NCBI RefSeq assembly: GCF_000407505.1
Contig: NZ_ASWE01000002.1
Location: forward strand, 124,001-188,000
Source: Enterococcus phoeniculicola ATCC BAA-412
Lineage (GTDB): Bacteria; Bacillota; Bacilli; Lactobacillales; Enterococcaceae
Reading direction: 5' to 3'
DNA length: 64,000 nt
Every line of letters begins with the position of its first letter. The stretch's first letter is position 1. Position numbers and translations under genes: made by a program. Positions 16,913-26,527 of the stretch are shown here, piece after piece. The notes below the pieces were generated by a model. It was given only the letters and a program-made list of their open reading frames with translations, was not told where the DNA came from and did not search any database.

Positions 16913-18133
16913 ATGACAGAATTTGATCAAAATCAAGTGGAAAATGGCAATGAATCAATGGAAGCAGCTATTAATAGCGTCCAAGAAGTAAATGTTGGAG
17001 ATGTAGTTAAAGGAGAAGTCCTTGCTGTCGAAGACAAACAAGTGATTGTCGGCATTGAAGGTGCCGGTGTGGAAGGTGTAGTTCCAGCTAAGGAATTATC
17101 AACTTTGCCTGTTGAAGATATTAATGAAGTAGTGAAAGTTGGCGACATTTTGGATTTAGTCGTTATTACTTCAATCGGAAAAGACAAAGAAAATGGCAGC
17201 TATCTGCTTTCTAAACGCCGTCTTGATGCTAAAAAAGTCTGGGAAGAAATTGAACAAGATTTCAAAGCAGGCAAAATTATTGAAGCACCTGTTACAAATG
17301 TTGTAAAAGGTGGATTAGTTGTTGACGTTGGTGTCCGTGGATTTGTTCCAGCTTCAATGGTTGAAGATCATTTTGTGGCTGATTTTGATGAATATAAAGG
17401 AAAGACATTAGCCTTTAAGATTATTGAAATCGAACCTTCAGAAAACCGTTTAATTCTTTCTCACAAAGCAGTTGTTGAAGGTGAAAAAGAGGAAAAGAAA
17501 AAAGAAGTACTGGCAAACATTCATGACGGTGACGTGGTTGAAGGAAAAGTCGCACGTTTAACAGACTTTGGTGCATTTATCGATTTAGGAGGGATTGATG
17601 GATTAGTCCACGTATCTGAAATTTCTCATAAACATGTAGATAAACCGAGTGATGTTTTAAGTGTTGGTGATGAAGTGAAGGTGAAAGTTCTTTCTATTAA
17701 TCCAGAGCAAGAACGTGTGTCACTATCAATCAAAGAAACATTGCCTGGACCATGGACTGAAATTGAAGAAAAAGCACCTGTTGGTGAAGTATTAGATGGC
17801 GTTGTTAAGCGTCTAACTAGCTTTGGTGCATTTGTAGAAATCTTCCCTGGTGTGGAAGGGTTAGTTCACATCTCACAAATCTCTCACAAACATATTGCAA
17901 CGCCTCATGAAGTATTAAAAGAAGGCGAAGAAGTAAAAGTGAAAGTTTTGGAAGTGAATCCAACAGAACACCGTGTAGCTTTAAGCATTAAAGCATTGGA
18001 AGAAAAACCTGAATCAGAAGCTGAGCCTAAAGAAGTTGAAAGCTATGAATTACCTGAGGAAAATACAGGTTTTACTATGGGTGATATTTTAGGGGATGCA
18101 TTAAAAGGTGAAATTGAGGATACGAAAGAGTAG
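16913..18133 (+). CDS. rpsA: 30S ribosomal protein S1-like protein, four S1 domains
   Basis: This is the Firmicutes S1 homologue (YpfD-like), 406 residues. Four S1 OB-fold repeats are visible, around residues 20-88, 105-170, 191-260 and 275-345. The third and fourth are most canonical ([34 protein letters not shown], and its near copy beginning [20 protein letters not shown]). Low-GC Gram-positive S1 proteins are shorter than E. coli S1 and may not be stable ribosomal proteins. I choose ATG 16913 because AGGAGG lies 8-9 bp upstream; an ATG at 16889 precedes that RBS. Confidence 0.93.
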   Translation: MTEFDQNQVENGNESMEAAINSVQEVNVGDVVKGEVLAVEDKQVIVGIEGAGVEGVVPAKELSTLPVEDINEVVKVGDILDLVVITSIGKDKENGSYLLSKRRLDAKKVWEEIEQDFKAGKIIEAPVTNVVKGGLVVDVGVRGFVPASMVEDHFVADFDEYKGKTLAFKIIEIEPSENRLILSHKAVVEGEKEEKKKEVLANIHDGDVVEGKVARLTDFGAFIDLGGIDGLVHVSEISHKHVDKPSDVLSVGDEVKVKVLSINPEQERVSLSIKETLPGPWTEIEEKAPVGEVLDGVVKRLTSFGAFVEIFPGVEGLVHISQISHKHIATPHEVLKEGEEVKVKVLEVNPTEHRVALSIKALEEKPESEAEPKEVESYELPEENTGFTMGDILGDALKGEIEDTKE

Positions 18134-18178
18134 AATATTCGCTTTCTAAAACAGTCTATCCTTTAAATACGAATGAGG

Positions 18179-18212
18179 GCTGAGCTGCAGATTATGTAGT
18201 TCAGCTTTTTCA
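18179..18212 (+). terminator. Terminator of rpsA
   Basis: GCTGAGCTGCA pairs imperfectly with TGTAGTTCAGC, followed by TTTTTC. Confidence 0.75.
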
Positions 18213-18354
18213 TTTTATGCAGGAATGTTTAAAATTTGGTAAGTTCATGAAGTTTTTACTGACAGAAGTGTAAAGAATCAGTAAACTAGGCTTGCAACTT
18301 CACTGTTCATTCGTTAAACTAAGAAAGATTGAAACTGTCAAGGAGGACAAAAAG

Positions 18355-19665
18355 ATGGCAAATCCAACAATAGCAATTGTAGGGCGCCCAAATGTAGGTA
18401 AATCAACGATATTTAATCGTATTGCCGGTGAGCGTATATCAATTGTTGAAGATACTCCGGGTGTTACAAGAGACCGGATTTATGCAAAGGGAGAGTGGTT
18501 AGGCCGTGAATTCAGTATTATTGATACTGGAGGAATTGACCTTGGCAATGAGCCTTTTATGGACCAAATTAAGCACCAAGCAGAGATAGCGATTGAAGAA
18601 GCCGATGTAATTATCTTTGTAGGAAGTGGTAGAGAAGGGATTACGGATGCAGATGAACTGGTTGCTCGAATTTTATATCGAAGCAATAAACCGGTGATTC
18701 TTGCGGTGAACAAAGTTGATAATCCTGAAATGAGAAATGACATTTATGAGTTTTATTCACTAGGATTAGGTGATCCATATCCAATTTCTGGAAGTCACGG
18801 ACTTGGAATTGGTGATGTTTTAGATGAAGCAATTAAACATTTTTCAACAGATGCAGAAGATGAAGACCAAGAGACGATCAAATTTAGTTTGATTGGACGT
18901 CCAAATGTTGGGAAATCTTCATTAATTAATGCAATTTTAGGAGAAGATCGTGTTATTGTTTCTGAGATTGAGGGAACAACAAGAGATGCGATTGATACAC
19001 GTTTTGTTGCAGAAGATGGTCAAAAATTCTTGATGATTGACACAGCTGGAATGAGAAAACGCGGAAAAGTTTATGAAAATACAGAAAAGTACAGTGTCAT
19101 GCGTGCAATGCGTGCTATTGACCGCTCAGACGTCGTTTTAATGGTGTTGAATGCAGATGAGGGGATTAGAGAGCAGGACAAGCGTGTTGCAGGCTATGCT
19201 CATGAAGCAGGCCGTGGTGTCATCATTGTAGTAAACAAATGGGATCTTGTAAAAAAAGAAACCAATACACTTCGCGATTTTGAACAAGAAGTGAGAGAAG
19301 AATTTCAGTATTTAGATTATGCACCGATTGTTTTTGTTTCAGCAGTGACAAAACAACGATTGAATAAGCTACCTGAGATGATTCAATCAGTGAGTATCAA
19401 TCAGAATTTACGAATTTCTTCTGCCTTGTTAAATGATGTGATTATGGATGCAGTAGCGATTAATCCAACACCTACAGATAAAGGGAAACGATTAAAGATT
19501 TTTTATGCAACACAGGTAGCTGTGAAGCCGCCAACCTTCGTTGTATTCGTTAATGAAGAGGAGCTAATGCATTTTTCTTATGAACGTTTCTTAGAAAACC
19601 AAATTAGGAAAGCCTTCACCTTTGAAGGGACACCTATTCGAATTATTCCGCGACGTAGAAAGTAA
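18355..19665 (+). CDS. der: Ribosome assembly GTPase Der (EngA)
   Basis: Der is an essential tandem GTPase needed for 50S subunit maturation. The 436-residue protein has two G domains: the first with [25 protein letters not shown] and NKVD; the second (from about residue 175) with [29 protein letters not shown] and NKWD. A C-terminal KH-like domain follows (residues about 350-436). ATG 18355 has AAGGAGG; a longer reading frame from 18292 lacks an RBS. Length is typical. Confidence 0.97.
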   Translation: MANPTIAIVGRPNVGKSTIFNRIAGERISIVEDTPGVTRDRIYAKGEWLGREFSIIDTGGIDLGNEPFMDQIKHQAEIAIEEADVIIFVGSGREGITDADELVARILYRSNKPVILAVNKVDNPEMRNDIYEFYSLGLGDPYPISGSHGLGIGDVLDEAIKHFSTDAEDEDQETIKFSLIGRPNVGKSSLINAILGEDRVIVSEIEGTTRDAIDTRFVAEDGQKFLMIDTAGMRKRGKVYENTEKYSVMRAMRAIDRSDVVLMVLNADEGIREQDKRVAGYAHEAGRGVIIVVNKWDLVKKETNTLRDFEQEVREEFQYLDYAPIVFVSAVTKQRLNKLPEMIQSVSINQNLRISSALLNDVIMDAVAINPTPTDKGKRLKIFYATQVAVKPPTFVVFVNEEELMHFSYERFLENQIRKAFTFEGTPIRIIPRRRK

Positions 19666-19764
19666 GCATTTTACCATACTCAAGTCGTTTTTACAAAGAA
19701 ATTTCATCAAATAGAAAAAAATATAAATAAAATCAAAAAAAGCAGGTAAAAACTCGTAAAAACC

Positions 19765-19793
19765 TTGCTATTACAATGTTCTTATGCTATCTT
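19765..19793 (+). promoter_or_regulatory. Promoter of hup
   Basis: TTGCTA (19765-19770) and TATCTT (19788-19793) are 17 bp apart, with TGC giving an extended -10. The untranslated leader would be about 110 nt. Confidence 0.6.
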
Positions 19794-19908
19794 GATTAAA
19801 GAATATTGAACCAAATCAATATTTATCATTTATTCTTGGACCACTCAAGAATAAATGAATTAGATGTGCTAACATCAAAATCTCTTTTTGAGGAGGTGAA
19901 TCCATTCC

Positions 19909-20184
19909 ATGGCAAACAAAGCAGAATTAATCGAAAAAGTTGCATCAGCTACTGATTTAACTAAAAAAGACGCAACTGCAGCTGTAGACGCTGTATTCTC
20001 AACAATTCAAGAAGCTTTAGCTAACGGTGAAAAAGTTCAATTAATCGGTTTTGGTAACTTCGAAGTACGTGAACGTGCGGCTCGTAAAGGACGCAACCCA
20101 CAAACTGGTGCAGAAATCGAAATCCCAGCTAGCAAAGTACCTGCATTCAAACCAGGTAAAGCTCTTAAAGACGCTGTTAAATAA
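19909..20184 (+). CDS. hup: DNA-binding protein HU
   Basis: HU is the histone-like dimer that bends and compacts DNA. The 91-residue product shows the full family: [22 protein letters not shown], the signature [21 protein letters not shown] and the C-terminal [13 protein letters not shown]. The start has GAGGTG. Codons are strongly biased toward highly expressed-gene usage compared with its neighbours (GGTAACTTCGAAGTACGT and similar), in line with abundance. It is monocistronic, with its own promoter and terminator. Confidence 0.98.
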   Translation: MANKAELIEKVASATDLTKKDATAAVDAVFSTIQEALANGEKVQLIGFGNFEVRERAARKGRNPQTGAEIEIPASKVPAFKPGKALKDAVK

Positions 20185-20195
20185 TACGTCTGTTA

Positions 20196-20232
20196 AAACG
20201 TTTATGACTTTAGAGTCATAAACGTTTTTTTC
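20196..20232 (+). terminator. Terminator of hup
   Basis: AAACGTTTATGACT pairs perfectly with AGTCATAAACGTTT around TTAG, followed by a T-run. Confidence 0.93.
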
Positions 20233-20619
20233 TATTCATAAGCCAGCAAAAGGCGCTCTTCCATTTTGTCTCTAAGTCAAATGATGTGGAGGAGTAAAAT
20301 TTAATTCATTAAGCAATGAAAGCCGATTGGTTTTCGTTGCTTATTTGTTTAGCTTCAAAATTAAATAAAATTATATCTCTTTTTTCAAAAAAATAGATGC
20401 AGATGAATTTTTTTCATCCACACCAATAATTGTACAGCCAGTATAATTATGAATCAATATGACAGGATAGAAAGAGAGTAGGGTAAATGGTCGTTTATTC
20501 TGCTCCATAGTTACCCTTTTTTACTGTCAAAATGAGAGAAAAAAAGAAAACAATAGAAAAAATTTTATCAATTTTGTGCGTATAGTACTATTGTAAGGAC
20601 TGAATACTACAAACGCAGT
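20233..20619 (+). other. Intergenic region with two orphan hairpins
   Basis: No gene is visible. One hairpin (AAGCAATGAAA...TTTTCGTTGCTT, 20311-20342) and a second (GGGTAAATGG...CCATAGTTACCC, 20481-20516, then TTTTTTA) both point in the + direction, with no + strand gene before them other than hup. A weak TATAAT lies at 20442-20447. A short untranslated RNA ending at about 20522 is possible but unproven. Confidence 0.35.
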
Positions 20620-21072
20620 CTATTTATCGTGACGTGTGAAATAGCCTTTAATACTATCTAACATAAAGTCTTTAATGAGTGAGGTCTTATGAATGTAAGC
20701 GCCGTTTGATAGAACTTGTTCGCAAGAAATAAACGACCAATTTTCCTCATTACCTCTGTATAAAGGATTATTTGCATATACAACACCATCAATTCCAGCC
20801 CAGATAATTGCAGAGCTGCAAAGTGGACAAGGTTCAAATGTTGAGTATAGCCAACATCCTTTTGGCAGTTTTGGGCTGTTGACTAGTGTGCATGCCTTAC
20901 GAATCGCATTTATTTCAGCATGAGCAGTAGGGTCATTTGATTCGTTTACTGTAGTTGTACCCATTGCTAAAATTTCTCCATTTGAATCAATAATCGCAGC
21001 AGCAATAGAGTGATTTTTCCACTGATAGTCTATTAGTTTTTCCATAATGACAGAATCGGGATGGCTATGCAT
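20620..21072 (-). CDS. Cytidine/deoxycytidylate deaminase-family protein, guanine deaminase-like
   Basis: This is a zinc-dependent nucleobase or nucleoside deaminase of 150 residues. The HAE motif (PTAHAEINAIRKAC) and PCPLCSSAI supply the zinc ligands and the catalytic Glu. The surrounding sequence (IDGVVYANNPLYRG) looks closer to small bacterial guanine deaminases than to tRNA adenosine deaminase TadA, but I cannot settle the substrate. I choose ATG 21072, which lies 6 bp after AAAGAGGTG; a GTG at 21081 is part of that RBS. It is a lone gene, facing away from the AroB-like gene. Confidence 0.8.
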   Translation of the reverse strand: MHSHPDSVIMEKLIDYQWKNHSIAAAIIDSNGEILAMGTTTVNESNDPTAHAEINAIRKACTLVNSPKLPKGCWLYSTFEPCPLCSSAIIWAGIDGVVYANNPLYRGNEENWSFISCEQVLSNGAYIHKTSLIKDFMLDSIKGYFTRHDK

Positions 21073-21299
21073 ATCTAACACCTCTTTGTTTTTCTAAAGT
21101 ATAGCATAATAGAAAAGTGTTTCCATGTCAGTTCTTGAATCAACTTCCATTTTTTTCGATAATAAAAAGAGAAAAAGCGAATTAGAAAATAGCTATGAGA
21201 GAAAATATAAAATTTTCTCTGATTTTCCATCTTTTCCATATGAATTCTTATATATAAAGGAGATTTAATGGTAGAATGAAAGCAAAGGGGGGGATGATA

Positions 21300-22367
21300 G
21301 TGGAACGTGTCTATACAAAAAATGGGTATAGCTGTCGTGTTGTGTATGGTGAAACATTTGCAACACAGTTAAAACAAGAACCGGTTACCAATAAACATGT
21401 GGTTATTGTGACGAATCAGCGCTACTATGATCGTTTTTCCCAGAAATTGCTTCAACTGTTTTCTGTCCATTCTGAAGTGGATTGGTACATCTGTACAAAT
21501 AGTGCACATTGTAATAATTTAGATGAGCTAAATGGTCTTTTAAGCTTTGCTGCAAAATTCCCGCAAGAAGCAGACTATCTGTTTGTTGCTTTTGGAAATG
21601 AAGGAGTTATGGAATTAATGGGATTTTTTCAGAAAACGACGGTTCTTCAAGGGGAACTGTGGTGTTTACCCGTTTCTATCCGCTCTTTGGCAAAAGCATT
21701 AACATTATCAAACACAATTGAGAAATTAAACAATCAGCCTGTAATGGAAATACAGGCATTAGGTAGTCAAATTATTTTTGATCAGACACTAACAAATAAT
21801 CAGTCAGAAGGAAAGATGGTTGACTTGCTGTGGTTTCTTCAATGTGGTATTGTACGAGATCATGACTTTTTGAAATTATTATATCAAAATTATCCAAATC
21901 AAAAAAAACTGCTTAGCCAATCATTTAATGGATTGATTGCCCCGTTAATCAACTATTATGAAGCAGATAGCGAGGTCATTGAAACGTATGGTCAGCTGTT
22001 TGAGCGAGCATTTTATCAAACACAAACAAGTCATCTGCTTTCAGATCATATGAAACGACTGCTTGGAATACTACTTCAGTTAAAGTGGAATGATGAAATT
22101 GAGCCGCTTACTTTTAATTATCGTAATTTTCTTATCTGGCTGGATTATTTGGGCTTTCCTATAGAGCTCCCAGATGAATTATTGATTAGTACGTATGTAG
22201 AACAAATGCTCCAGCTTGCAAAAAAAAGCAAAAAGATAGTGGTTTTAGAAAAAATAGGTATAATAAAAGAACATCGGAATCCAACTGAAAAAGAGTTGTT
22301 GGCAACCTTAGAATCCTATAAAAAAATTGTACAAGAAGTAAAAGGAGAACATAATGAAAACATATAG
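21300..22367 (+). CDS. Degenerate 3-dehydroquinate synthase (AroB)-like protein, probably non-catalytic
   Basis: The 355-residue protein is collinear with AroB over its whole length. A nucleotide-fold strand VVIVTNQRYYDRFSQKLLQL aligns with the AroB VMLVTNETL segment, and YLFVAFGNEGVMELMGFF aligns with LVALGGGVVGDLTGF. The VD-CLKTLPPRE and AEVIKYGII regions also have counterparts (SQIIFDQTL, QCGIVRDHDFLKLL). Yet the GGG loop is changed to GNE, and the zinc and catalytic motif NLGHTFGHAIE is absent. I therefore infer a decayed or repurposed paralogue. GTG 21300 has a G-rich RBS just upstream; ATGs at 21276 and 21294 are alternatives. It overlaps ypiA by 14 bp. Confidence 0.6.
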   Translation: MERVYTKNGYSCRVVYGETFATQLKQEPVTNKHVVIVTNQRYYDRFSQKLLQLFSVHSEVDWYICTNSAHCNNLDELNGLLSFAAKFPQEADYLFVAFGNEGVMELMGFFQKTTVLQGELWCLPVSIRSLAKALTLSNTIEKLNNQPVMEIQALGSQIIFDQTLTNNQSEGKMVDLLWFLQCGIVRDHDFLKLLYQNYPNQKKLLSQSFNGLIAPLINYYEADSEVIETYGQLFERAFYQTQTSHLLSDHMKRLLGILLQLKWNDEIEPLTFNYRNFLIWLDYLGFPIELPDELLISTYVEQMLQLAKKSKKIVVLEKIGIIKEHRNPTEKELLATLESYKKIVQEVKGEHNENI

Positions 22368-23613
22368 TGAAAAAATGTTAGTAGCGTTAGCCAACGAAGA
22401 TTTAGCTGAAGCACAATTAATGTTAATTGAGGCACTAAAGCATGACGATGGAGATGTTTTAGTAGAATTAGGAGAAGAGTTATTATCTCTTGGTTTTTTG
22501 GAAGAGGCAAAAGAAATTTTTGAAAAGCTGATTGTAGATTATCCAGATTCAGACGGCTTAAATATTCCGCTTGCTGAAATTGCGATTGAAGATAATAAAA
22601 TAGACGAAGCGTTTGAATATTTAGAAAAGATAGAAAAAGAGAGTGACAGCTATCCGCAAAGTTTGCTTGTGACAGCGGATCTTTATCAAGTACTGGATAT
22701 TCCTGAGGTCAGTGAAGCGAAACTAAAGGAAGCAGCTGAAATTTTACCAGATGAACCACTTATCCAATTTGCTTTAGCAGAACTCTATTTTTCAACCAAT
22801 CGTTTTATTGAAGCGATTGACCTCTACAAACAGTTATTAGCAAGTGATGTTTCAGTGATTTCTTCTGTTTCCATTGAAGAAAGAATTGGTTCGGCATATA
22901 GTATGGTAGGAGAATTTGAAGAGGCGGTTGGCTACCTAGAGTCTGCGTTAGAAGAAGAGCAAACGGATGATCGTCTGTTTCAACTAGCATTTACGTATAT
23001 TCAATTAAAAGAAAACGAAAAGGCTATTTACTATTTACAGCAATTACGTGCATTAAATCCTCACTACCAGTCCCTTTATCTTTATCTAGCTGAAGTGTTA
23101 CAAGAAGAAGAGCTACTTGAAGAGGCGAGCGAAGTGATTGCTGAGGGACTAAAAGAGAGCCCTTATCAAGTAGAACTGTATCACTTTGCTTCTGAAAATG
23201 CATTTCGACTTCATGATGTTCAAGGCGCGGAGGATTATTTGTTAAAAGCCCTAGAACTTGGAGAAAAAATAGATGAGACCTTATTAACGCTTAGCAATCT
23301 GTATTTAAATGAAGAACGCTATCAAGAAGTTGTAGATACATTACAAAAAATGGAAGAAAAAGATCATCCATATGCTGCATGGAACTTAGCTCATGCTTAT
23401 AATGAGTTGGAAGAATTTGCATTAGCTGCGGTTTATTATGAACAAGCGTTCCAAGAATTAGAACATGAACCGGAATTTTTGAAAGAGTACGGCTTCTTCT
23501 TAAGAGAAGAAGGAAAACTTCAAGAGGCAAAAGAATTATTGTCACATTACCTACATCACGAACCAGGAGATTTAGAAGTGCAGTCTGTCCTAGATGATTT
23601 AACAGAGAGATAG
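22354..23613 (+). CDS. ypiA: TPR-repeat protein YpiA
   Basis: This 419-residue soluble protein is made of tandem tetratricopeptide repeats (for example FLEEAKEIFEKLIVDYPDS, FIEAIDLYKQLLASD, FEEAVGYLESALEEEQTDD, LQEAKELLSHYLHHEPGD). It matches YpiA, which follows the aromatic amino acid genes in Bacillus and Lactobacillales. Its function is unknown; TPR arrays usually mediate protein contacts. It overlaps the upstream AroB-like gene and is followed closely by ypiB. Confidence 0.85.
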   Translation: MKTYSEKMLVALANEDLAEAQLMLIEALKHDDGDVLVELGEELLSLGFLEEAKEIFEKLIVDYPDSDGLNIPLAEIAIEDNKIDEAFEYLEKIEKESDSYPQSLLVTADLYQVLDIPEVSEAKLKEAAEILPDEPLIQFALAELYFSTNRFIEAIDLYKQLLASDVSVISSVSIEERIGSAYSMVGEFEEAVGYLESALEEEQTDDRLFQLAFTYIQLKENEKAIYYLQQLRALNPHYQSLYLYLAEVLQEEELLEEASEVIAEGLKESPYQVELYHFASENAFRLHDVQGAEDYLLKALELGEKIDETLLTLSNLYLNEERYQEVVDTLQKMEEKDHPYAAWNLAHAYNELEEFALAAVYYEQAFQELEHEPEFLKEYGFFLREEGKLQEAKELLSHYLHHEPGDLEVQSVLDDLTER

Positions 23614-23622
23614 GTGAGAAGA

Positions 23623-24189
23623 ATGTTTATCGATGTCCAGCAAAAAAAGAAATTTTTAAATTGGTTTGTTAATCATGGAACATTCAACCGACGGGAAGTC
23701 TTGTGGATATTGAATTATTTGGCAAACCATGAGGCGATATTAAATAATGTTCATTTTATTGAAGCTGCAGATCAAACGAACAGAGGCTTACAAATTCGTG
23801 ATGCAAATCAAGAAGGGGAAGCTATTCAGCTTTATATTGATGGCAAAGTGTTTACTGATAGTGATCAAGCATTTCATGAAATACGGTTAAATTGGAAAAA
23901 ACCTCTTTATTTAGAGTGTTTGTTTGACGGGGCTTGGCAAACAAGTGAATTTTTATCTATTATAGAGGATAATCCTTTTGCTAAATGGAATGAGCGAATT
24001 AGTCCGGAGATTATTGAGGAGTTAGAGGGATTTTTCAAAGAAGAAGAGAGACAAGCTAAGCTTTCTCTACTTTATAGTCAAATTGATTTCGCGTTGGAAA
24101 ATGGCGATAAGGAAGCATTTTTAGAATTATCGAATGAAGTCAATCAATTAACACTTTTATCTGCAGAGCATTCACTTCATCAAATTTAA
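23623..24189 (+). CDS. ypiB: UPF0302 protein YpiB
   Basis: This 188-residue protein matches the YpiB/UPF0302 family. Shared features are the early [26 protein letters not shown], the [14 protein letters not shown] segment, FHEIRLN, and the C-terminal IDRALD-like helix ([23 protein letters not shown]). Function is unknown. I prefer ATG 23623 with AGGTGAG upstream; GTG 23614 adds three residues. It is the last gene of the AroB-like/ypiA/ypiB unit, before a strong terminator. Confidence 0.85.
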   Translation: MFIDVQQKKKFLNWFVNHGTFNRREVLWILNYLANHEAILNNVHFIEAADQTNRGLQIRDANQEGEAIQLYIDGKVFTDSDQAFHEIRLNWKKPLYLECLFDGAWQTSEFLSIIEDNPFAKWNERISPEIIEELEGFFKEEERQAKLSLLYSQIDFALENGDKEAFLELSNEVNQLTLLSAEHSLHQI

Positions 24190-24247
24190 AAAACAGCACT
24201 TACAGGGATTGTCTTCTTAGACAATGCACCTGTAAGTGCTGTTTTTC
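24188..24247 (+). terminator. Bidirectional terminator between ypiB and yitT
   Basis: AACAGCACTTACAGG pairs perfectly with CCTGTAAGTGCTGTT. An A-run lies on the left and a T-run on the right, so it can serve both converging units. The ends of both genes touch it. Confidence 0.92.
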
Positions 24248-25134
24248 TATTCAGTTACTTTTTTTCGTCTCAGAATACTTGTTTGAGGTCTTAGATAGGT
24301 GAATCCTTCTCCTTCAACTTCATGGACATTTAGTACAGAGACAAATGCAGTTGGATCAAATTCCTGAACAATTCGTTTGATTTCTGAAATTTCTCGGGCA
24401 CTAACAACAATATAGATGATTTTTTTTTCAGCGCCGGAAAATGCGCCTTCTCCTTGCAAAAAAGTAACACCTCGTTCAAGCGTGGTCATCAAAATCGGGG
24501 CAATTTCTTCACTATGATTTGAAACGATGAGCAGCCCTTTGGCAGAATATCCACCGTCTAATATAGAATCAATTACTCGGCTGAACACATAGGATACAAT
24601 TAGTGTGTACATCATTCGTTGTAAATCAATATAAGTTAAAGAAAGAAGTAATACGAGGACATCTAGGGCAAATAAAGAACGTCCCATAGAAATACCGTAA
24701 TTTTTTTCTAATATTCGAGCGACAATATCACTACCACCTGTTGTTCCGCCTACCTTGTATACTAATCCACTGCCAATACCAGCCAACAAACCAGCAAGTA
24801 ATGCGACGATAAGTAGATCGTGCTGAAGGTTTATTTCTATTGGAACGCGTTGCCAAATCCAAAGAAAAGCAGACAAAGAGAGGGTTCCAATGACTGTATA
24901 GACAAGGGAACGTTTTCCAAGTATTTTTCCTCCAATAATGATTAATGGAATATTAATGAGTAACGTAGAGTATGCGGGATCAAATTTAAATAAGGCATAA
25001 AGAATGAGGGTAATTCCGGAAACGCCACCTTCTGCCAAATTGTTGGCAATATTTAAATTAACAAGACCAAAAGCATAGATACTTGTACCAATCAAAATCA
25101 ATGGGATATCTTTTAAAAACATTTTGCGATTCAA
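24247..25134 (-). CDS. YitT family membrane protein (DUF161/DUF2179)
   Basis: This integral membrane protein of about 295 residues has five or six helices. It carries the family's NLAEGGVSGI and GLVYKVGGTTGGSDIVARIL motifs, then a soluble C-terminal DUF2179 domain (GVTFLQGEGAFSGAEKKIIYIVV). Members are of unknown function. I choose TTG 25134, 6 bp after GCGGGTGG on the minus strand; ATG 25122 is the alternative. A reading frame starting at 25242 would add an implausible N-terminus. Confidence 0.82.
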   Translation of the reverse strand: MNRKMFLKDIPLILIGTSIYAFGLVNLNIANNLAEGGVSGITLILYALFKFDPAYSTLLINIPLIIIGGKILGKRSLVYTVIGTLSLSAFLWIWQRVPIEINLQHDLLIVALLAGLLAGIGSGLVYKVGGTTGGSDIVARILEKNYGISMGRSLFALDVLVLLLSLTYIDLQRMMYTLIVSYVFSRVIDSILDGGYSAKGLLIVSNHSEEIAPILMTTLERGVTFLQGEGAFSGAEKKIIYIVVSAREISEIKRIVQEFDPTAFVSVLNVHEVEGEGFTYLRPQTSILRRKKVTE

Positions 25135-25401
25135 AAAAAACCACCCGCTTTCTAAAAAATAACGATATAAAAATGATTCTGTGAAGAAAATACAAAAGGA
25201 ATCAGAATTATGGACGTTTCTAATTGTTTTTTCATATAGCAAAAATCTAGAGAGACCTGTTTTTTACTTACCTACCTTCTAAATAACAATTTAGCACGAA
25301 ATCTTTTTTTATACAATGAGAAACAAACCTTAATTATTCTAGGAATTATTCTGAGAATTTGTTAAGATAATGTGTAAGAGAGTACAGAGAGGTGAAGAAG
25401 A

Positions 25402-25746
25402 ATGGACAATAAGCAAACATTAGCATCCATGCAAAAAGAGGTAGACGAATATATTCAACAGTTTAAGGCAGGCTATTTTTCGCCACTCTCTCAGATGGCA
25501 AGGTTAACTGAGGAAGTGGGAGAGTTAGCCAGAGAAGTGAATCATTATTATGGTGAAAAGCCAAAGAAAATAGATGAAAAAGAAAACACGGTTGCTGAAG
25601 AGCTTGGGGATGTTTTATTTGTGACAATGATTATGGCAAATTCCTTGGATATAGATTTAACAGACGTGTTCCAAAAAAATATGAGTAAGTTTAATCAACG
25701 AGATAAGTTTCGTTTTGAAAGAAAGGATGGGCAGACACATGATTAA
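25402..25746 (+). CDS. ypjD: MazG-like nucleotide pyrophosphohydrolase YpjD
   Basis: This 114-residue all-alpha pyrophosphatase has the divalent-metal motif [15 protein letters not shown] followed by [15 protein letters not shown] (the ExxE...ExxD pattern). Such proteins hydrolyse non-canonical or surplus NTPs. YpjD is the first gene of the ypjD-dapB-cca neighbourhood in Bacillus, as here. Its end overlaps the dapB start by 8 bp. Confidence 0.9.
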   Translation: MDNKQTLASMQKEVDEYIQQFKAGYFSPLSQMARLTEEVGELAREVNHYYGEKPKKIDEKENTVAEELGDVLFVTMIMANSLDIDLTDVFQKNMSKFNQRDKFRFERKDGQTHD

Positions 25747-26527
25747 AATTGTTGTTGCAGGGTTTAATGGAAGAATGGGAAGTACCGCTACAAAAATGGT
25801 ACTGGCAAATGAAGCTTTTCAATTAGTAGGTGTGTTGGATCCGACAGAAACAAAAACAAATTTGAATGAACTTGCAGAATACGGACAAGTGGACGTGCCG
25901 ATTTTCACAGAAAAAGAAGCGTTGTTGATAAGTCAACCCGATGTTTGGATTGATTTTACCATGCCGGAGTTTGCGTTGACACATACACAATTTGCTTTAG
26001 AACATGGGATTCGTCCTGTAGTGGGAACAACTGGTTTTTCAGAGGCAGATGTGGCTTTTCTAACCAAACTTTCAAGAGAAAAAGAAACGGGGGGATTAAT
26101 TGCGCCTAATTTTGCAATAGGGGCTGTTTTAATGATGGAATTTTCCAAAAAAGCGGCAAAATTTTTCCCAGATGTTGAAATCATTGAGTTACATCATGAC
26201 AAAAAGCTTGATGCACCAAGTGGAACGGCAATTAAGACGGCAGAAATGATTAGTGAAGTAAGGAATCCTAAACAACAAGGAAATCCAGATGAAGTAGAAA
26301 CACTTGCAGGAGCAAGAGGGGCTGACTATGAGGGAATGCGTATTCATAGTGTTCGTTTACCTGGTTTAATTGCTCACCAACAGGTTCAATTTGGTGGAGA
26401 GGGAGAAGGATTAACTATTCGACATGATTCATTTGACCGTAGTTCGTTTATGGGCGGGGTTGCTTTGGGGTGTAAAGAAGTCATGAAACGTAATGAGCTT
26501 ATCTATGGATTGGAAAACCTACTATGA
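25739..26527 (+). CDS. dapB: 4-hydroxy-tetrahydrodipicolinate reductase
   Basis: DapB reduces hydroxy-tetrahydrodipicolinate with NAD(P)H in the lysine/diaminopimelate pathway. The 262-residue product has the Rossmann GFNGRMGST motif and VGTTGF. It has the [13 protein letters not shown] segment and the catalytic [13 protein letters not shown], where His and Lys act on the substrate. I choose ATG 25739, with AAAGGATGG upstream, overlapping ypjD by 8 bp. It overlaps cca by ATGA. Confidence 0.96.
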   Translation: MIKIVVAGFNGRMGSTATKMVLANEAFQLVGVLDPTETKTNLNELAEYGQVDVPIFTEKEALLISQPDVWIDFTMPEFALTHTQFALEHGIRPVVGTTGFSEADVAFLTKLSREKETGGLIAPNFAIGAVLMMEFSKKAAKFFPDVEIIELHHDKKLDAPSGTAIKTAEMISEVRNPKQQGNPDEVETLAGARGADYEGMRIHSVRLPGLIAHQQVQFGGEGEGLTIRHDSFDRSSFMGGVALGCKEVMKRNELIYGLENLL

